Assembly (NCBI RefSeq): GCF_030694085.1
Contig: NZ_JAUXZE010000093.1
Coordinates: 186,001 to 250,000 of the forward strand
From: Tabrizicola sp.
Lineage (GTDB): Bacteria; Pseudomonadota; Alphaproteobacteria; Rhodobacterales; Rhodobacteraceae
Direction of reading: 5' to 3'
DNA: 64,000 nt
Below, piece by piece: positions 1 through 8,802 of this stretch. The notes under the pieces were generated by a model. That model was not told the DNA's origin and made no database searches. It worked only from the letters and a program-made list of their open reading frames with translations. Numbering within the stretch: position 1 is the stretch's first letter; every line of letters begins with the position of its first letter. The translations under genes and the position numbers were made by a program.

Positions 1-414
1 GTGGACCTGACCGGCGATATTCCTGTGGTGGCGGAATATGTCGAGACCGGGCGCATCTACCTGGACGGCACCGCGATGGTCGGCGCGATGGACGGCGTGA
101 TCCGCGACCGCATCCGCATGGCGCTGAACGGTCATGTCACCGTGACGGTGATCCTGGATGAGACGAACAGCCCGATGGGCGAGCCCTGGGTCGAACTGAT
201 GGGCCTTGCCACCACTGGACGCGGCGACCGCCCGCTGGCCGAAACGATGGAAGGCGACCTTGATCAGCTGATGGGGCGCCTTGGCCGCAAGGTGCTGGCC
301 GATGACGTGAAGCTTGAGGAAGAAATCCGCCGTGTGGTCCGCCAGGTGTCGATGGAAGAGATCGGCAAGAAGCCCGAGGTCAATGTGGTGATCAGCCGCC
401 TGGTCGCCGAGTAA
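1..414 (+). CDS. rnj: Ribonuclease J, C-terminal fragment (5' end outside window)
   Basis: This is the last 137 residues of an RNase J-type metallo-beta-lactamase ribonuclease, which degrades and matures RNA in the cytoplasm. The visible part matches the C-terminal region of that family: a strand-rich stretch with MVGAMDGVIRDRIRMALNGH, then an acidic helical segment containing LEEEIRRVVRQVSMEEIGKKP and a VNVVISRL ending. The metal-binding HxHxDH core lies upstream of the window, so the first base here is not a real start codon. A strong bidirectional terminator follows the stop. The assignment rests on recognising the C-terminal pattern only. Confidence 0.8.
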   Translation: MDLTGDIPVVAEYVETGRIYLDGTAMVGAMDGVIRDRIRMALNGHVTVTVILDETNSPMGEPWVELMGLATTGRGDRPLAETMEGDLDQLMGRLGRKVLADDVKLEEEIRRVVRQVSMEEIGKKPEVNVVISRLVAE

Positions 415-432
415 TCCACCGTCTGCAATCGA

Positions 433-463
433 AAAAAGGCCCCGTCCTGGACGGGGCCTTTTG
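433..463. terminator. Bidirectional intrinsic terminator
   Basis: A hairpin with perfect arms GGCCCCGTC and GACGGGGCC (438-446 and 450-458) is flanked by an A-run on the left and a T-run on the right. It can therefore end transcripts from both converging genes, the RNase J gene and the DEAD-box helicase gene. Confidence 0.9.
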
Positions 464-480
464 CTTGTCTGGCGGGTGGA

Positions 481-2172
481 TCAACCCTCGGTGCCGGTGG
501 CGTCTTCCAGTTCTTCCGTCCTGGATGGTTTCAGCGCAAAGCTGCGCAGGATGAAGTCCGGCACATGGTCGCCCATGCCGATCACCGCCGGCCCCAGATC
601 GCGGTCCCGGCGATAGTCCCGCCGGTCATCCCGACGCTCTTCGCGCGGCTCGCGGCGGTCGTCCCGCCGTTCGCCCCGACCTTCGCTCCGGCCTTCGTTT
701 CGGCCTTCGGTCCGAGCTTCGCTGCGGACATCGCTCCGGGTCTCGCCCCGAGCTTCGACTCTTGTCTCCCCACGCTCGTGACGTTCCCCACGGTCTTCGC
801 GGCGACGGTCGGCGCGCGGCTCGCGGCGGTCTTCGCGACGTTCCTCACGTGGGGTGTCCTCGATGGCCTCGGGCTTCGGGGTCGCCACCAGCGGCTCCAT
901 CGGCGCGCTTTCGTCATGCGCCTTGACCGGACGGTCGCGATCACGGCTGCGGCCGCCCCGTTCGCGGCCCTTGCGCTCTTCGCGCGGGCGGTCGGGCTTG
1001 CCTTCGCGGGTGTCGGGTTCGAAGCCCTCGGGCAGCGCGCCGCGCGGGATCTCGGTTTTGATCAGGCTTTCGATGGCCTTCAGGTACTTCTCGTCCGAGG
1101 GCACCGAAATGGTCAAGGCCTTGCCCAAACGCCCGGCGCGGCCGGTGCGGCCGATGCGGTGGACGTAATCCTCGGGGTGCGAGGGGACGTCAAAGTTGAA
1201 CACATGGCTGACCGCCGGAATGTCCAGGCCGCGCGCCGCCACGTCCGAAGCGACCAGAAGGTGCAAGGATCCGTCGCGGAACGCGTCCAGCGTCTTCATC
1301 CGCATCGACTGTTCCAGGTCGCCGTGGATCGGTGCCGCGTTGAAGCCGTGCGATTTCAGAGACTTTGCCACCACGTCCACGTCCATCTTGCGGTTGCAGA
1401 AGATGATCGCATTCGTGCAGGCCTCACCCTCGGCGCGGATCAGGGCGCGCAGGACGGACCGCTTGTCGCCAAAGCTGCGGTCCTTGCGGACGGGCTTCAC
1501 CTCGATCAGGCTTTGCGTGATCGTCAGCGATGCCGTCGCCTGCCGGGCAACCTCGATCTTGGCGGGGTCCTTCAGGAAGGTCTTGGTGATCCGCTCGATT
1601 TCCGGCGCCATGGTGGCGCTGTAGAACATCGTCTGCCGCTTGGGCGGGGTCAGCTGGAAGATCCGCTCGATATCCGGGATGAAGCCCATGTCGAGCATCC
1701 GGTCGGCTTCGTCCACCACCATGATCTGCACGCCGGTCAAGAGAAGCTTGCCGCGTTCGAAATGGTCCAGCAACCGGCCCGGGGTGGCGATCAGGACGTC
1801 CACGCCCCGGTCGATCAGCTTGTCCTGTTCACCGAAGGCCACGCCGCCGATCAAGAGCGCCTTGGTCAGCTTGGTGTACTTGGCGTAGATGTCGAAGTTC
1901 TCGGCCACCTGGGCGGCAAGTTCGCGCGTCGGCGCAAGCACCAGCGACCGGGGCATCCGCGCGCGGGCGCGGCCCTGGCCAAGCAGAGTGATCATCGGCA
2001 GCGTGAAGCTGGCGGTCTTGCCAGTGCCGGTCTGGGCGATCCCCAGCACGTCGCGGCCTTGCAGCGCGTGCGGAATGGCCTCGGCCTGGATCGGAGTGGG
2101 GGTCTCATAGCCGGCTTCAGTGACGGCCTGCAGCACGCGCGGGTCCAGCGCGAGGTCGGAAAATTTGGTCAT
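481..2172 (-). CDS. DEAD-box ATP-dependent RNA helicase (RhlE type) with charged tail
   Basis: Unwinds RNA duplexes with ATP, probably in ribosome assembly or RNA decay. All the family motifs are visible: Q motif near residues 20-30, AQTGTGKT (46-53), PTRELA (81-86), DEAD (154-157), SAT (185-187), ARGLDIP and HRIGRTGRAGR in the second RecA domain. The core ends near residue 390. The last 170 residues are an Arg/Glu/Asp-rich low-complexity tail of RGE and RRED-type units, typical of RhlE-like proteins and likely to bind RNA. The final stretch contains VPDFILRSF, a motif often retained at the end of alphaproteobacterial members. It converges on the RNase J gene, and the shared terminator separates them. 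Confidence 0.93.
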   Translation of the reverse strand: MTKFSDLALDPRVLQAVTEAGYETPTPIQAEAIPHALQGRDVLGIAQTGTGKTASFTLPMITLLGQGRARARMPRSLVLAPTRELAAQVAENFDIYAKYTKLTKALLIGGVAFGEQDKLIDRGVDVLIATPGRLLDHFERGKLLLTGVQIMVVDEADRMLDMGFIPDIERIFQLTPPKRQTMFYSATMAPEIERITKTFLKDPAKIEVARQATASLTITQSLIEVKPVRKDRSFGDKRSVLRALIRAEGEACTNAIIFCNRKMDVDVVAKSLKSHGFNAAPIHGDLEQSMRMKTLDAFRDGSLHLLVASDVAARGLDIPAVSHVFNFDVPSHPEDYVHRIGRTGRAGRLGKALTISVPSDEKYLKAIESLIKTEIPRGALPEGFEPDTREGKPDRPREERKGRERGGRSRDRDRPVKAHDESAPMEPLVATPKPEAIEDTPREERREDRREPRADRRREDRGERHERGETRVEARGETRSDVRSEARTEGRNEGRSEGRGERRDDRREPREERRDDRRDYRRDRDLGPAVIGMGDHVPDFILRSFALKPSRTEELEDATGTEG

Positions 2173-2329
2173 TAGCGTCCTATGGATGCGGTATCGGACC
2201 GCATGAATGATGGGACGCTAGTTTCCGGGCGCCCCGGCGTCTCGGCCCGATTGGCCGCGTTCCCCGCGCATAAAGGAAATCCTCCCTCGGGTCAAGTCGG
2301 GTGCCGGATTGCCTCCGGCAGCCCCAGGA

Positions 2330-3199
2330 TCAGCCACCTTCTGCCGCGCTGTCGGTGTCACCTTCACCGTCATCGTCGGCTTGCCCGGGCGGGACCGCCC
2401 GGTCCAACCGCTCCAGGTGCTTGTCGGCCCGCATCATCCCGATCCGGCGGAACAAGGTGCCGGGGTCCTCGTTCAGGCGCTGCAGCAGGTAACAGGCCAG
2501 GGGTCCCACCACCGGCTCTTGCCGCGCTTCGTTCCAGATCTGGGCCAGGAGGTTGATGTCCAGCCCGCCGACCTCGAGGTTGAAATGGGGCATGCCCAGC
2601 GGCAGCCGGCGACGTCGGACCCAGCGGGTCGGAAACGGAGTCTCGGCGGCAAAGCCGGAATGAAAACGTTCGAACTCGTAAAGCTTCATCAGTGAAAACA
2701 GGATGTTGATCGACAGGCCGATCCGGCGCTGCGCTTCCGTCTCGCCGTGGTCGCCGAAGGTGATGGCCGACGAAATCAGCCACCGCCCCGGCAGTTCGGG
2801 CATCAGCGCCGCGCCCGCTTCGGTCCAGATGCGGCGGAAAAGGGCCGGAGTGTGGGGCAGGAAGCGGCGCTTGCGAAGATGCGCGATCAGGATGGCGTTC
2901 AGCGCCGCAAGTTCGGGCTTTCCGGCCAGTTCGGTCCGCATGAGATGCAGTTTCTTGGCGTGCAGCGACTGGCGTCCCTCCAGCGGGGGGAGAGTCGCGG
3001 GGATGCGGGCGGCAAGCAGGGGTGAAAGGTCAAGGTCAGCCGGGGGGAACCAGTCCCACGGCGCAAGCTTCAACTGCCGCCTGCGCTGCTTCCAGATCGC
3101 GACCAGACTGTCGGGAGCGCCCGGATAGGTTTCGATCGGCCCATCCGTGTCGCTGTCCGGGGCGCTGTCCGGGGCGCTGTCCGGGTCGGGCGTCGTCAT
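2330..3199 (-). CDS. Conserved hypothetical protein with Asp/Ser/Pro repeat at N terminus
   Basis: A 289-residue protein of unknown function. After an acidic N-terminal leader it is rich in Arg and Leu with several amphipathic helices and no signal peptide or membrane segment, so it is probably cytosolic. The start of the gene contains three tandem copies of a 12-base unit that encode Asp-Ser-Ala-Pro repeats, so leader length may vary between strains. The C terminus is again acidic. It lies between the helicase and prfC genes on the same strand with gaps of about 157 and 69 bases. I do not recognise a catalytic motif. Confidence 0.7.
   Translation of the reverse strand: MTTPDPDSAPDSAPDSDTDGPIETYPGAPDSLVAIWKQRRRQLKLAPWDWFPPADLDLSPLLAARIPATLPPLEGRQSLHAKKLHLMRTELAGKPELAALNAILIAHLRKRRFLPHTPALFRRIWTEAGAALMPELPGRWLISSAITFGDHGETEAQRRIGLSINILFSLMKLYEFERFHSGFAAETPFPTRWVRRRRLPLGMPHFNLEVGGLDINLLAQIWNEARQEPVVGPLACYLLQRLNEDPGTLFRRIGMMRADKHLERLDRAVPPGQADDDGEGDTDSAAEGG
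3151..3186. repeat. 12-bp tandem repeat, three copies, inside a CDS
   Basis: Units of CGCTGTCCGGGG at 3151-3162, 3163-3174 and 3175-3186 (the last with one change). Read on the minus strand they encode Asp-Ser-Ala-Pro repeats near the N terminus of the hypothetical protein. The unit length keeps the frame, so copy-number change would alter only leader length. Confidence 0.9.
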
Positions 3200-3268
3200 G
3201 GTGCTGGCAGCCTCCGCCCCTTGGGTCGCTGCAGGCTAGGGCGGGGCTTCCGGGGGGTCAAGCCGACC

Positions 3269-4864
3269 TCAGACCATCATCTCTTTGGTCGCGGTCAGCT
3301 TGACGCCGGGATAGTCGCGGACCACCCGGTCGATGTCCCACTGCAGGCGGGTCAGGAAGACAAGGTCGCCATCGCTGTCATGCGCGATATGGCCCTTGTT
3401 GACGTTGACCAGCTTTTCCACCTCGGCCTTGTCGCCCGCAATCCAGCGGGCGGAGGTGAAGTTCGACCCCTCGAACCGGACGGGCAGGCTGTATTCCTGC
3501 TCGATCCGGCTGGCAAGCACGTCGAACTGCAAGGCGCCGACGACGCCGACGATGTAGCCCGACCCGATCATCGGCTTGAAGACCTTGGCAGCACCTTCCT
3601 CGGCGAACTGGGTCAGGGCCTTTTCCAGGTGCTTGGCCTTCATCGGGTCCATCGCGCGAATGGATTGCAAAAGTTCTGGCGCGAAGCTGGGGATGCCGGT
3701 GAAGCGGAGGGATTCCCCTTCGGTCAGCGCGTCGCCGATCCGCAACTGGCCGTGGTTCGGGATGCCGATGATGTCACCGGCCCAGGCCTCCTCGGCCAGT
3801 TCGCGGTCGGCGGCCAGGAACAGGACCGGGTTGGTGATCGACATCGGCTTTTTCGTGCGCACATGGTGCAGCTTCATGCCGCGTTCGAAGTGGCCGCTTG
3901 CCAAGCGCACGAAGGCCACCCGGTCGCGGTGCTTGGGGTCCATGTTGGCCTGGACCTTGAAGACAAAGCCGGTGACGGCGGGTTCGGACGGATCAACCTG
4001 CCGTTCGGCGGCCTTCTGCGGCTCGGGTTCCGGCCCGTATTCGCCGATGCCGTCCATCAGTTCCTTCACACCGAACGAGTTGATCGCGGACCCGAACCAG
4101 ATCGGCGTCATCGAGCCGTTGAGGAAGGCTTCGCGATTGAACGCGGGCAGCAGTTCCCGAGCCATCTCAAGCTCTTCGTGGAACTTCGCCAAAAGCTCCG
4201 CCGGAATGTGTTCGGCCAGTTTCGGGTCATCGACGCCGCTGATCTTGATCGATTCCGCCACCTTGTTGCGGTCGGCGCGGTCCATGATCTCCAGCTTGTC
4301 GTGGAGAAGGTCATAGGCGCCGACGAAATCGCGACCGACACCGATGGGCCAGCTTGCCGGGGTGACGTCGATCGCCAGGTTCTCCTGGATCTCGTCGATG
4401 ATCGTGAACACGTCGCGGCTTTCGCGGTCCATCTTGTTGCAGAAGGTCAAGATCGGCAGGTCGCGCAGGCGGCAAACCTCGAACAGTTTGCGGGTCTGGC
4501 TTTCCACGCCCTTCGCCCCGTCGATCACCATGATCGCGGCGTCGACGGCGGTTAGCGTGCGGTAGGTGTCTTCCGAGAAATCAGAGTGGCCGGGGGTGTC
4601 CACCAGATTGAAACGATACTGGCGGAAATCGAAGGACATCGCCGAGGCCGAAACAGAAATCCCCCGCTCCTGTTCCAGCTTCATGAAGTCCGACCGCGTG
4701 CGCCTGGCATCGCCCTTTGCGCGGACCTGGCCTGCCATCTGGATCGCGCCGCCGAACAGCAGGAACTTTTCGGTCAGCGTGGTCTTGCCGGCGTCGGGGT
4801 GCGAGATGATCGCAAAGGTCCGGCGGCGGGCGATTTCGGGCGGAAGGGGGGCGCGGTTCGACAT
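3269..4864 (-). CDS. prfC: Peptide chain release factor 3 (RF3)
   Basis: A translational GTPase that recycles RF1/RF2 from the ribosome after termination. GTP-binding motifs are SHPDAGKT (21-28), DTPGH (89-93) and NKMD (143-146), followed by the beta-barrel and RF3 C-terminal domains. At 531 residues it has the usual family length. I chose the ATG at 4864 because the conserved N terminus MSNRAPLPPEIARRRTF begins there and a GGGGGG Shine-Dalgarno sequence lies about five bases upstream; the open frame runs 51 codons further upstream but that part is not RF3-like and would overlap the divergent gene. It is transcribed away from the SDR gene across a 103-base gap. Confidence 0.96.
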   Translation of the reverse strand: MSNRAPLPPEIARRRTFAIISHPDAGKTTLTEKFLLFGGAIQMAGQVRAKGDARRTRSDFMKLEQERGISVSASAMSFDFRQYRFNLVDTPGHSDFSEDTYRTLTAVDAAIMVIDGAKGVESQTRKLFEVCRLRDLPILTFCNKMDRESRDVFTIIDEIQENLAIDVTPASWPIGVGRDFVGAYDLLHDKLEIMDRADRNKVAESIKISGVDDPKLAEHIPAELLAKFHEELEMARELLPAFNREAFLNGSMTPIWFGSAINSFGVKELMDGIGEYGPEPEPQKAAERQVDPSEPAVTGFVFKVQANMDPKHRDRVAFVRLASGHFERGMKLHHVRTKKPMSITNPVLFLAADRELAEEAWAGDIIGIPNHGQLRIGDALTEGESLRFTGIPSFAPELLQSIRAMDPMKAKHLEKALTQFAEEGAAKVFKPMIGSGYIVGVVGALQFDVLASRIEQEYSLPVRFEGSNFTSARWIAGDKAEVEKLVNVNKGHIAHDSDGDLVFLTRLQWDIDRVVRDYPGVKLTATKEMMV

Positions 4865-4967
4865 GACGCCCCCCATAGCGCGCGGCGGGGTTCGCCGCAA
4901 CAGATCGGGCGTCTTGCCCTTGCAGGTGTGGCTGCTAGGCTTTGCGTCAAAGCAGGAGGATATGCGC

Positions 4968-5744
4968 ATGGATCTGGGGATTGCGGGAAAACGGGCGCTG
5001 GTCTGCGCCTCGTCCAAGGGGTTGGGCCGGGGCTGCGCCGAGGCACTGGCCGACGCTGGCGTTGATCTGGTTATGAACGCCCGCGGGGCCGAGGCGCTGG
5101 AGGCCGCGGCGCATGACCTGCGCGCCCGGTATCAGGTCAACGTGACCACCGTGGCCGCCGACATCACCACCGAGGACGGCCGGGCCGCCGTGCTGGCTCA
5201 CGGGCCCTTCGACATCCTGGTGACGAACGCCGGTGGCCCGCCGCCCGGCATGTGGTCCGACTGGGCGCGCGAGGATTTCATCAAGGCGCTGGACGCCAAC
5301 ATGCTGACCCCCATCGCGCTGATGCAGGCGGTGCTGCCGGGGATGATGGCACAGGGCTGGGGGCGGGTGGTCAACATCACCAGCGTTTCCGTCAAGTCGC
5401 CCGTGGCGGTCCTGGGCCTGTCGAATTCGGCGCGCGCGGGGCTGACCGGCTTTGTCGCGGGCACCTCGCGGCAGGTCGCGGGAAAGGGCGTCACGATCAA
5501 CAACCTCTTGCCCGGCATCCATGCGACCGATCGGGCAATCGCGCTGGACACGGCGGTGGTCAAGGCACGGGGGATCAGCATGGAAGAGGCGATAGCTGAA
5601 CGCGCTGCAACCATCCCGGCGGGGCGCTACGGCACGCCATCCGAATTCGGCGCGGCCTGCGCGTTCCTCTGTTCGCAGCACGCGGGCTTTATCGTCGGGC
5701 AGAACGTCCTTCTGGACGGCGGTGCTACCAACGCGACGCTGTAG
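4968..5744 (+). CDS. SDR-family oxidoreductase lacking the usual catalytic tyrosine
   Basis: A 258-residue short-chain dehydrogenase/reductase fold. The cofactor loop ASSKGLGRG (14-22) and NAGG (87-90) are present. Where classical SDRs carry YxxxK there is LSNSARAG, so the catalytic tyrosine is missing, as in a known divergent SDR subgroup with unclear activity. The C terminus has the usual VDGG-like signature as LDGGAT. The ATG at 4968 is preceded by AGGAGG at 4954-4959 with ideal spacing; an ATG two codons earlier is too close to it. Substrate unknown. Its 3' end overlaps the convergent membrane-protein gene by 20 bases. Confidence 0.85.
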   Translation: MDLGIAGKRALVCASSKGLGRGCAEALADAGVDLVMNARGAEALEAAAHDLRARYQVNVTTVAADITTEDGRAAVLAHGPFDILVTNAGGPPPGMWSDWAREDFIKALDANMLTPIALMQAVLPGMMAQGWGRVVNITSVSVKSPVAVLGLSNSARAGLTGFVAGTSRQVAGKGVTINNLLPGIHATDRAIALDTAVVKARGISMEEAIAERAATIPAGRYGTPSEFGAACAFLCSQHAGFIVGQNVLLDGGATNATL

Positions 5745-6216
5745 CCACGCGCGGCTTGGCCCGGCCGGGGTCGAAGACGCCCAGAAGAAGCATCAGCGCC
5801 CCGCCGCCGACCCAGGCCCATCCGCCCGTGCCCAGCACGTCGTTTGCCAGAAGGAACAGCCGGTTGGCCTCCTCCATCGTCCATTGCGGCGGAACCAGCC
5901 CCAGTGCCTCACGCGACCGCCAGACGGTGATCCCCGCAAGGCCCACGACGCAAACGCCGGTCAGGAAGGCCAGCCAGCGTTTCTCCAGCCCGATGAGTGA
6001 CACCAGCAGGAACAGCGCGGCAAGGACGAAGGACAGCAGGAAAAGACGCACTTCGTTCGGAGCTTCGGTGAGGAAGGTTTCGATCAGGGCGCGGTCAAGG
6101 CCCGGCAGCGCGTCCCAGGGGGCAATGTTGGCGCCAAGCGGGGTGGTGACCCAGGGCAGGAACAGCCCGGCAAGGATCGCGATGGCGCACAGAAGCGCAA
6201 GCGGACGAAACAACAT
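5725..6216 (-). CDS. Small integral membrane protein of unknown function
   Basis: A 163-residue protein with about four hydrophobic segments: one at the N terminus (LFRPLALLCAIAILAGLFLP), a pair in the middle (LFLLSFVLAALFLLVSLIG and WLAFLTGVCVVGLAGITVW), and one near the end (WAWVGGGALMLLLGVF). No catalytic motif is visible. The ATG at 6216 follows an AGGAAGG Shine-Dalgarno sequence. The gene converges on the SDR gene and overlaps its last codons by 20 bases, and it diverges from the ABC ATPase gene. Confidence 0.75.
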   Translation of the reverse strand: MLFRPLALLCAIAILAGLFLPWVTTPLGANIAPWDALPGLDRALIETFLTEAPNEVRLFLLSFVLAALFLLVSLIGLEKRWLAFLTGVCVVGLAGITVWRSREALGLVPPQWTMEEANRLFLLANDVLGTGGWAWVGGGALMLLLGVFDPGRAKPRVATASRW

Positions 6217-6381
6217 GGCCGGACCTTCCTGTCCAGGAATGAAAACAGTTTCGCCATAGCAAGACATTCTGTGCAAATCGTGGACAGTTTGCGCCATTTT
6301 TGCGGTCATGCGACGCGGGGCAGGCGGTTGTGGCGACAGCAGGGCGCTGCTAGAGAAACCTGAGCAAAACTCTTGGATGCA

Positions 6382-7467
6382 ATGCCCGACAGCACTCCCC
6401 TCCGGCTTGAGGTTCGAAATCTGGTCCGCTCTTTCGGGGGCCGGCGGGTGGTGGACGACGTGTCGCTGGCGGTTGCGGCGGGGCAGGTCACCTGCCTTCT
6501 GGGCCCCTCGGGCTGCGGCAAGTCCACCACGCTGCGGATCATCGCGGGCGTGGAACGGGCCGATGCGGGCGAGGTGCTGCTTGAGGGTCAGATCGTGGCC
6601 GGTCCCGGCGTGCATGTCCCGCCCGAACGGCGCTCGGTCGGGTTGATGTTCCAGGATTTCGCACTGTTTCCGCATTTGACGGTGGCCGAGAATGTCGGAT
6701 TCGGGCTGCGCGTGGACCGGGGCGAAAAGGCGCGGCGGGTGGGGGAACTGCTGGAAAAGGTGGACCTTTCCGGCTTTGGCCCCAAGCACCCGCACGAGCT
6801 TTCGGGGGGCGAGCAGCAGCGCGTGGCCCTGGCGCGCGCGCTGGCGCCGAAGCCCAAGGTCATGCTGATGGACGAACCTTTCTCGGGCCTCGACAACCGG
6901 CTGCGCGACGGTATCCGCGACCGCACGCTGGAGCTGCTGAAGGAAGAGGGCGCTGCGGTTCTGCTGGTCACGCATGAACCCGACGAGGCGATGCGGATGG
7001 CCGACGAGATCGCCCTGATGCGGGCGGGACGCGTGGTGCAGAAGGGCGCGCCCTACAACGTCTACAACGCCCCCGTCGACAAGGCGGCTGCAGCCTTCTT
7101 CAGCGATATCAACGTGATCCGGGGCGTGTCGAAGGGTGCGCTGACCCAGACGCCGTTCGGCGCCTTCCTGACCCCCGGCCATTCTGACGGTGGTGAGGTG
7201 GAGATCGTGATCCGCCCCCAGCACCTGCGGATCGACTTCGACCGGGGTGGCAGGGGACCCAATCCGACGCCGGAAGATGGCACTCCCGCCCGCGGCACGG
7301 TCCTGCGCAGCCGCTATCTGGGCCGCGAAAGCCTGGTCGATTTCGCGATGGACTTCGAAGGTGCGAAGCTTACTGCCAGTGTCCCTGGGGTGTTTCTGCC
7401 GAAGCCCGGGACCGTCCTGTGGCTGATGATCCGGCGGGACCGCTGCTTCGTCTTCGCGGCCAACTGA
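6382..7467 (+). CDS. ABC transporter ATP-binding protein, FbpC/PotA type, orphan
   Basis: An ATPase subunit of an importer of the iron(III)/polyamine class. Walker A GPSGCGKST (41-49), Q-loop FQDFALFP, signature LSGGEQQR, Walker B MLMDEP and switch His (VTHEPDE) are all intact. The C-terminal third carries a TOBE-like domain, including VIRPQHLRID. The length of 361 residues is typical. No permease or binding-protein gene is adjacent, so it must serve a transporter encoded elsewhere. An in-frame TTG three codons upstream (6373) is an alternative start; neither site has a strong ribosome-binding sequence, and the ATG is preferred. Confidence 0.88.
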   Translation: MPDSTPLRLEVRNLVRSFGGRRVVDDVSLAVAAGQVTCLLGPSGCGKSTTLRIIAGVERADAGEVLLEGQIVAGPGVHVPPERRSVGLMFQDFALFPHLTVAENVGFGLRVDRGEKARRVGELLEKVDLSGFGPKHPHELSGGEQQRVALARALAPKPKVMLMDEPFSGLDNRLRDGIRDRTLELLKEEGAAVLLVTHEPDEAMRMADEIALMRAGRVVQKGAPYNVYNAPVDKAAAAFFSDINVIRGVSKGALTQTPFGAFLTPGHSDGGEVEIVIRPQHLRIDFDRGGRGPNPTPEDGTPARGTVLRSRYLGRESLVDFAMDFEGAKLTASVPGVFLPKPGTVLWLMIRRDRCFVFAAN

Positions 7468-7658
7468 AGCAGCGATCCCGAAGGTATGGCGGCCCCGGAT
7501 CGTGGCGGACCGCCAGCTTGGAAGTCCCTTCGGCCGGGGTCTCTGCCGCCTCCCGTCCCCTCCCGGCCCCACGGCGGCTGGCCGGTGACACCCTGGCCCT
7601 CGCGGTTGATCTTCGATTTCGACGCAAAGCCCTCTTCCCGCCTTGCCCCTGCGCCTAT

Positions 7659-8342
7659 TCAGTCCGGGGGACCGGGATGGCGCAAACGCCAGGCCACCAG
7701 ATCACGGCCCGGTGGTTGCACAAAGACCTCGCCGGTCAGCGCAAGGCCGTCGATCCTGTCGACGCGGAAGCTGCGGAAATCGTCGCGCGCCTCGCACCAG
7801 GCGGCAAGGGTCCAGGCCCGGCCCCAGAATTCCAGCACCAGCGGCCGGACGGTCCGTTCGCTGCGCTGATCCTCGGCCGTTCGGTAGGCCAGCCGCACCC
7901 GTTCCTGCAGCCGGATCGCGCGGCGGAGGAGGGGAAGATGCGGGGCGGCGGCCAGAGCTTCGGCGCCTGGGAAGACCCAGGTCGCCTGTCCCGCGCCCTC
8001 GAGCAGACGCGCGGGGATCACCGCCGCGATCTTGGCCTGCAGGCTGTCTGCCGCCCGGGCCAGGGATGGGTCGGCCGCCCGCGTCACCAGCTGGAGGCCC
8101 AGTGTCAGGGCCTGCACTTCATCCGGGGTCAGCGTCAGGGGTGGCAAGGTCACCGGCTCGCGCAGGATGTAGCCCACCCCGCGTTCGCCCTCGACCGGCA
8201 GACCCGAAGCGATCAGCGTCGCCATGTCGCGCCAAAGGGTGCGGGTCGAAACCTCCAGCCGCGCAGCCATGTCGCGGGCGGTGTGCAGCCGCCCGTCGCG
8301 GAGGATCTGGATCAGCTCGAACAGGCGGTCGGTGCGGCGCAT
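7659..8342 (-). CDS. YafY-type HTH/WYL transcriptional regulator
   Basis: A 227-residue DNA-binding regulator with a DeoR/YafY-like helix-turn-helix (residues 1-60; TARDMAARLEVSTRTLWRDM is the recognition region) and a C-terminal WYL-type ligand-binding domain (about 130-210). It lies 21 bases downstream of the monooxygenase-like gene on the same strand, so the two are probably co-transcribed. A CTGACA-N6-TGTCAG inverted repeat upstream of that operon and a second one upstream of the truncated paralogue are candidate binding sites. Confidence 0.88.
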   Translation of the reverse strand: MRRTDRLFELIQILRDGRLHTARDMAARLEVSTRTLWRDMATLIASGLPVEGERGVGYILREPVTLPPLTLTPDEVQALTLGLQLVTRAADPSLARAADSLQAKIAAVIPARLLEGAGQATWVFPGAEALAAAPHLPLLRRAIRLQERVRLAYRTAEDQRSERTVRPLVLEFWGRAWTLAAWCEARDDFRSFRVDRIDGLALTGEVFVQPPGRDLVAWRLRHPGPPD

Positions 8343-8363
8343 GGCGGCAGGGTGGGCTGGCGC

Positions 8364-8663
8364 CTAGTCCAGCGTCAAGGCCAGGTGTTCGTGACGCATC
8401 GCGGCTGACGGCCCGTCGATCAGCGCCATGAACGGGCCGAAGCCGGGGTCGGCCATCACAGCTTGGGCGGCGGCCTCGGCCTCGGCTAGGCTCGCCCAGG
8501 TCACGGCATCGGTCCAGCGGCCATCCGGCCCCCGCGACAGGCGGCGCGAAACGAAGCCGGGCCGGCTGCGGACCAGCGCCTCGGTGCTGCGGGCGGCGGA
8601 CAGGAAGGCAGCCTCGCCCGTGCCGGGGACAAGGGTGAAGGTGACATATTCGATCACGCGCAT
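8364..8663 (-). CDS. Antibiotic biosynthesis monooxygenase (ABM)-like ferredoxin-fold protein
   Basis: A 98-residue single-domain dimeric alpha/beta-barrel protein of the ABM superfamily: MRVIEYVTFTLVPGTGEAAF, then a helix and strands ending in LALTLD. Such proteins act as cofactor-free monooxygenases or small-molecule scavengers; no specific substrate can be read. The start at 8663 is chosen because an AAGGAG sequence lies just upstream; a 22-codon in-frame extension has no such support. It is probably the first gene of an operon with the YafY regulator, and a CTGACA-N6-TGTCAG site lies 46 bases upstream. Confidence 0.8.
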   Translation of the reverse strand: MRVIEYVTFTLVPGTGEAAFLSAARSTEALVRSRPGFVSRRLSRGPDGRWTDAVTWASLAEAEAAAQAVMADPGFGPFMALIDGPSAAMRHEHLALTLD

Positions 8664-8708
8664 CGGGAACTCCTTGGGTTGCGATGCGGTGGGTATGGCA
8701 AGGGGCAA

Positions 8709-8726
8709 CTGACACGGGTCTGTCAG
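8709..8726. promoter_or_regulatory. Candidate YafY-family operator, copy 1
   Basis: Perfect inverted repeat CTGACA-N6-TGTCAG upstream of the ABM-like gene. The same arms with the same six-base spacing recur at 9197-9214 upstream of the second YafY-type gene. Confidence 0.6.
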
Positions 8727-8743
8727 CAACGGCGGGGCCAGGC

Positions 8744-8792
8744 CAAACTTCTTCAGGAAGAAACTTGTCAGAATCCTTGCTTAAGGATCTTG
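8744..8792. repeat. Paired small palindromes, copy 1
   Basis: Two adjacent short palindromes (TTCTTCAGGAAGAA, then ATCCTT with AAGGAT) separated by the spacer TTGTCAGA. The spacer and the start of the second palindrome match the copy at 44392-44438 almost base for base (TTGTCA-A/G-AATCCTTG). The element abuts the 3' end of the truncated regulator gene. Confidence 0.6.
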
Positions 8793-8802
8793 GGCTCCCA
8801 GC

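Noticed and set aside
565..2175. Long open frame antisense to the DEAD-box helicase gene (536 codons, plus strand)
   Set aside because: It mirrors a GC-rich gene with all helicase motifs on the other strand; its translation has no recognisable domain and is biased as expected for an antisense shadow.
2282..2303. CCTCGGGTCAAGTCGGGTGCC as a possible further copy of the CCCGGGTCAAG palindrome
   Set aside because: Several mismatches and no matching arms; not good enough to count as a copy.
4566..4967. Upstream in-frame extension of the SDR gene
   Set aside because: It overlaps the RF3 coding region antisense and the conserved SDR N terminus with AGGAGG begins at 4968.
6279..6289. CGTGGACAGTT resembling half of the TGTCCACCGTGGACA palindrome
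   Set aside because: Only one arm matches and the 60-base AT-rich flank of the 74-nt element is missing.
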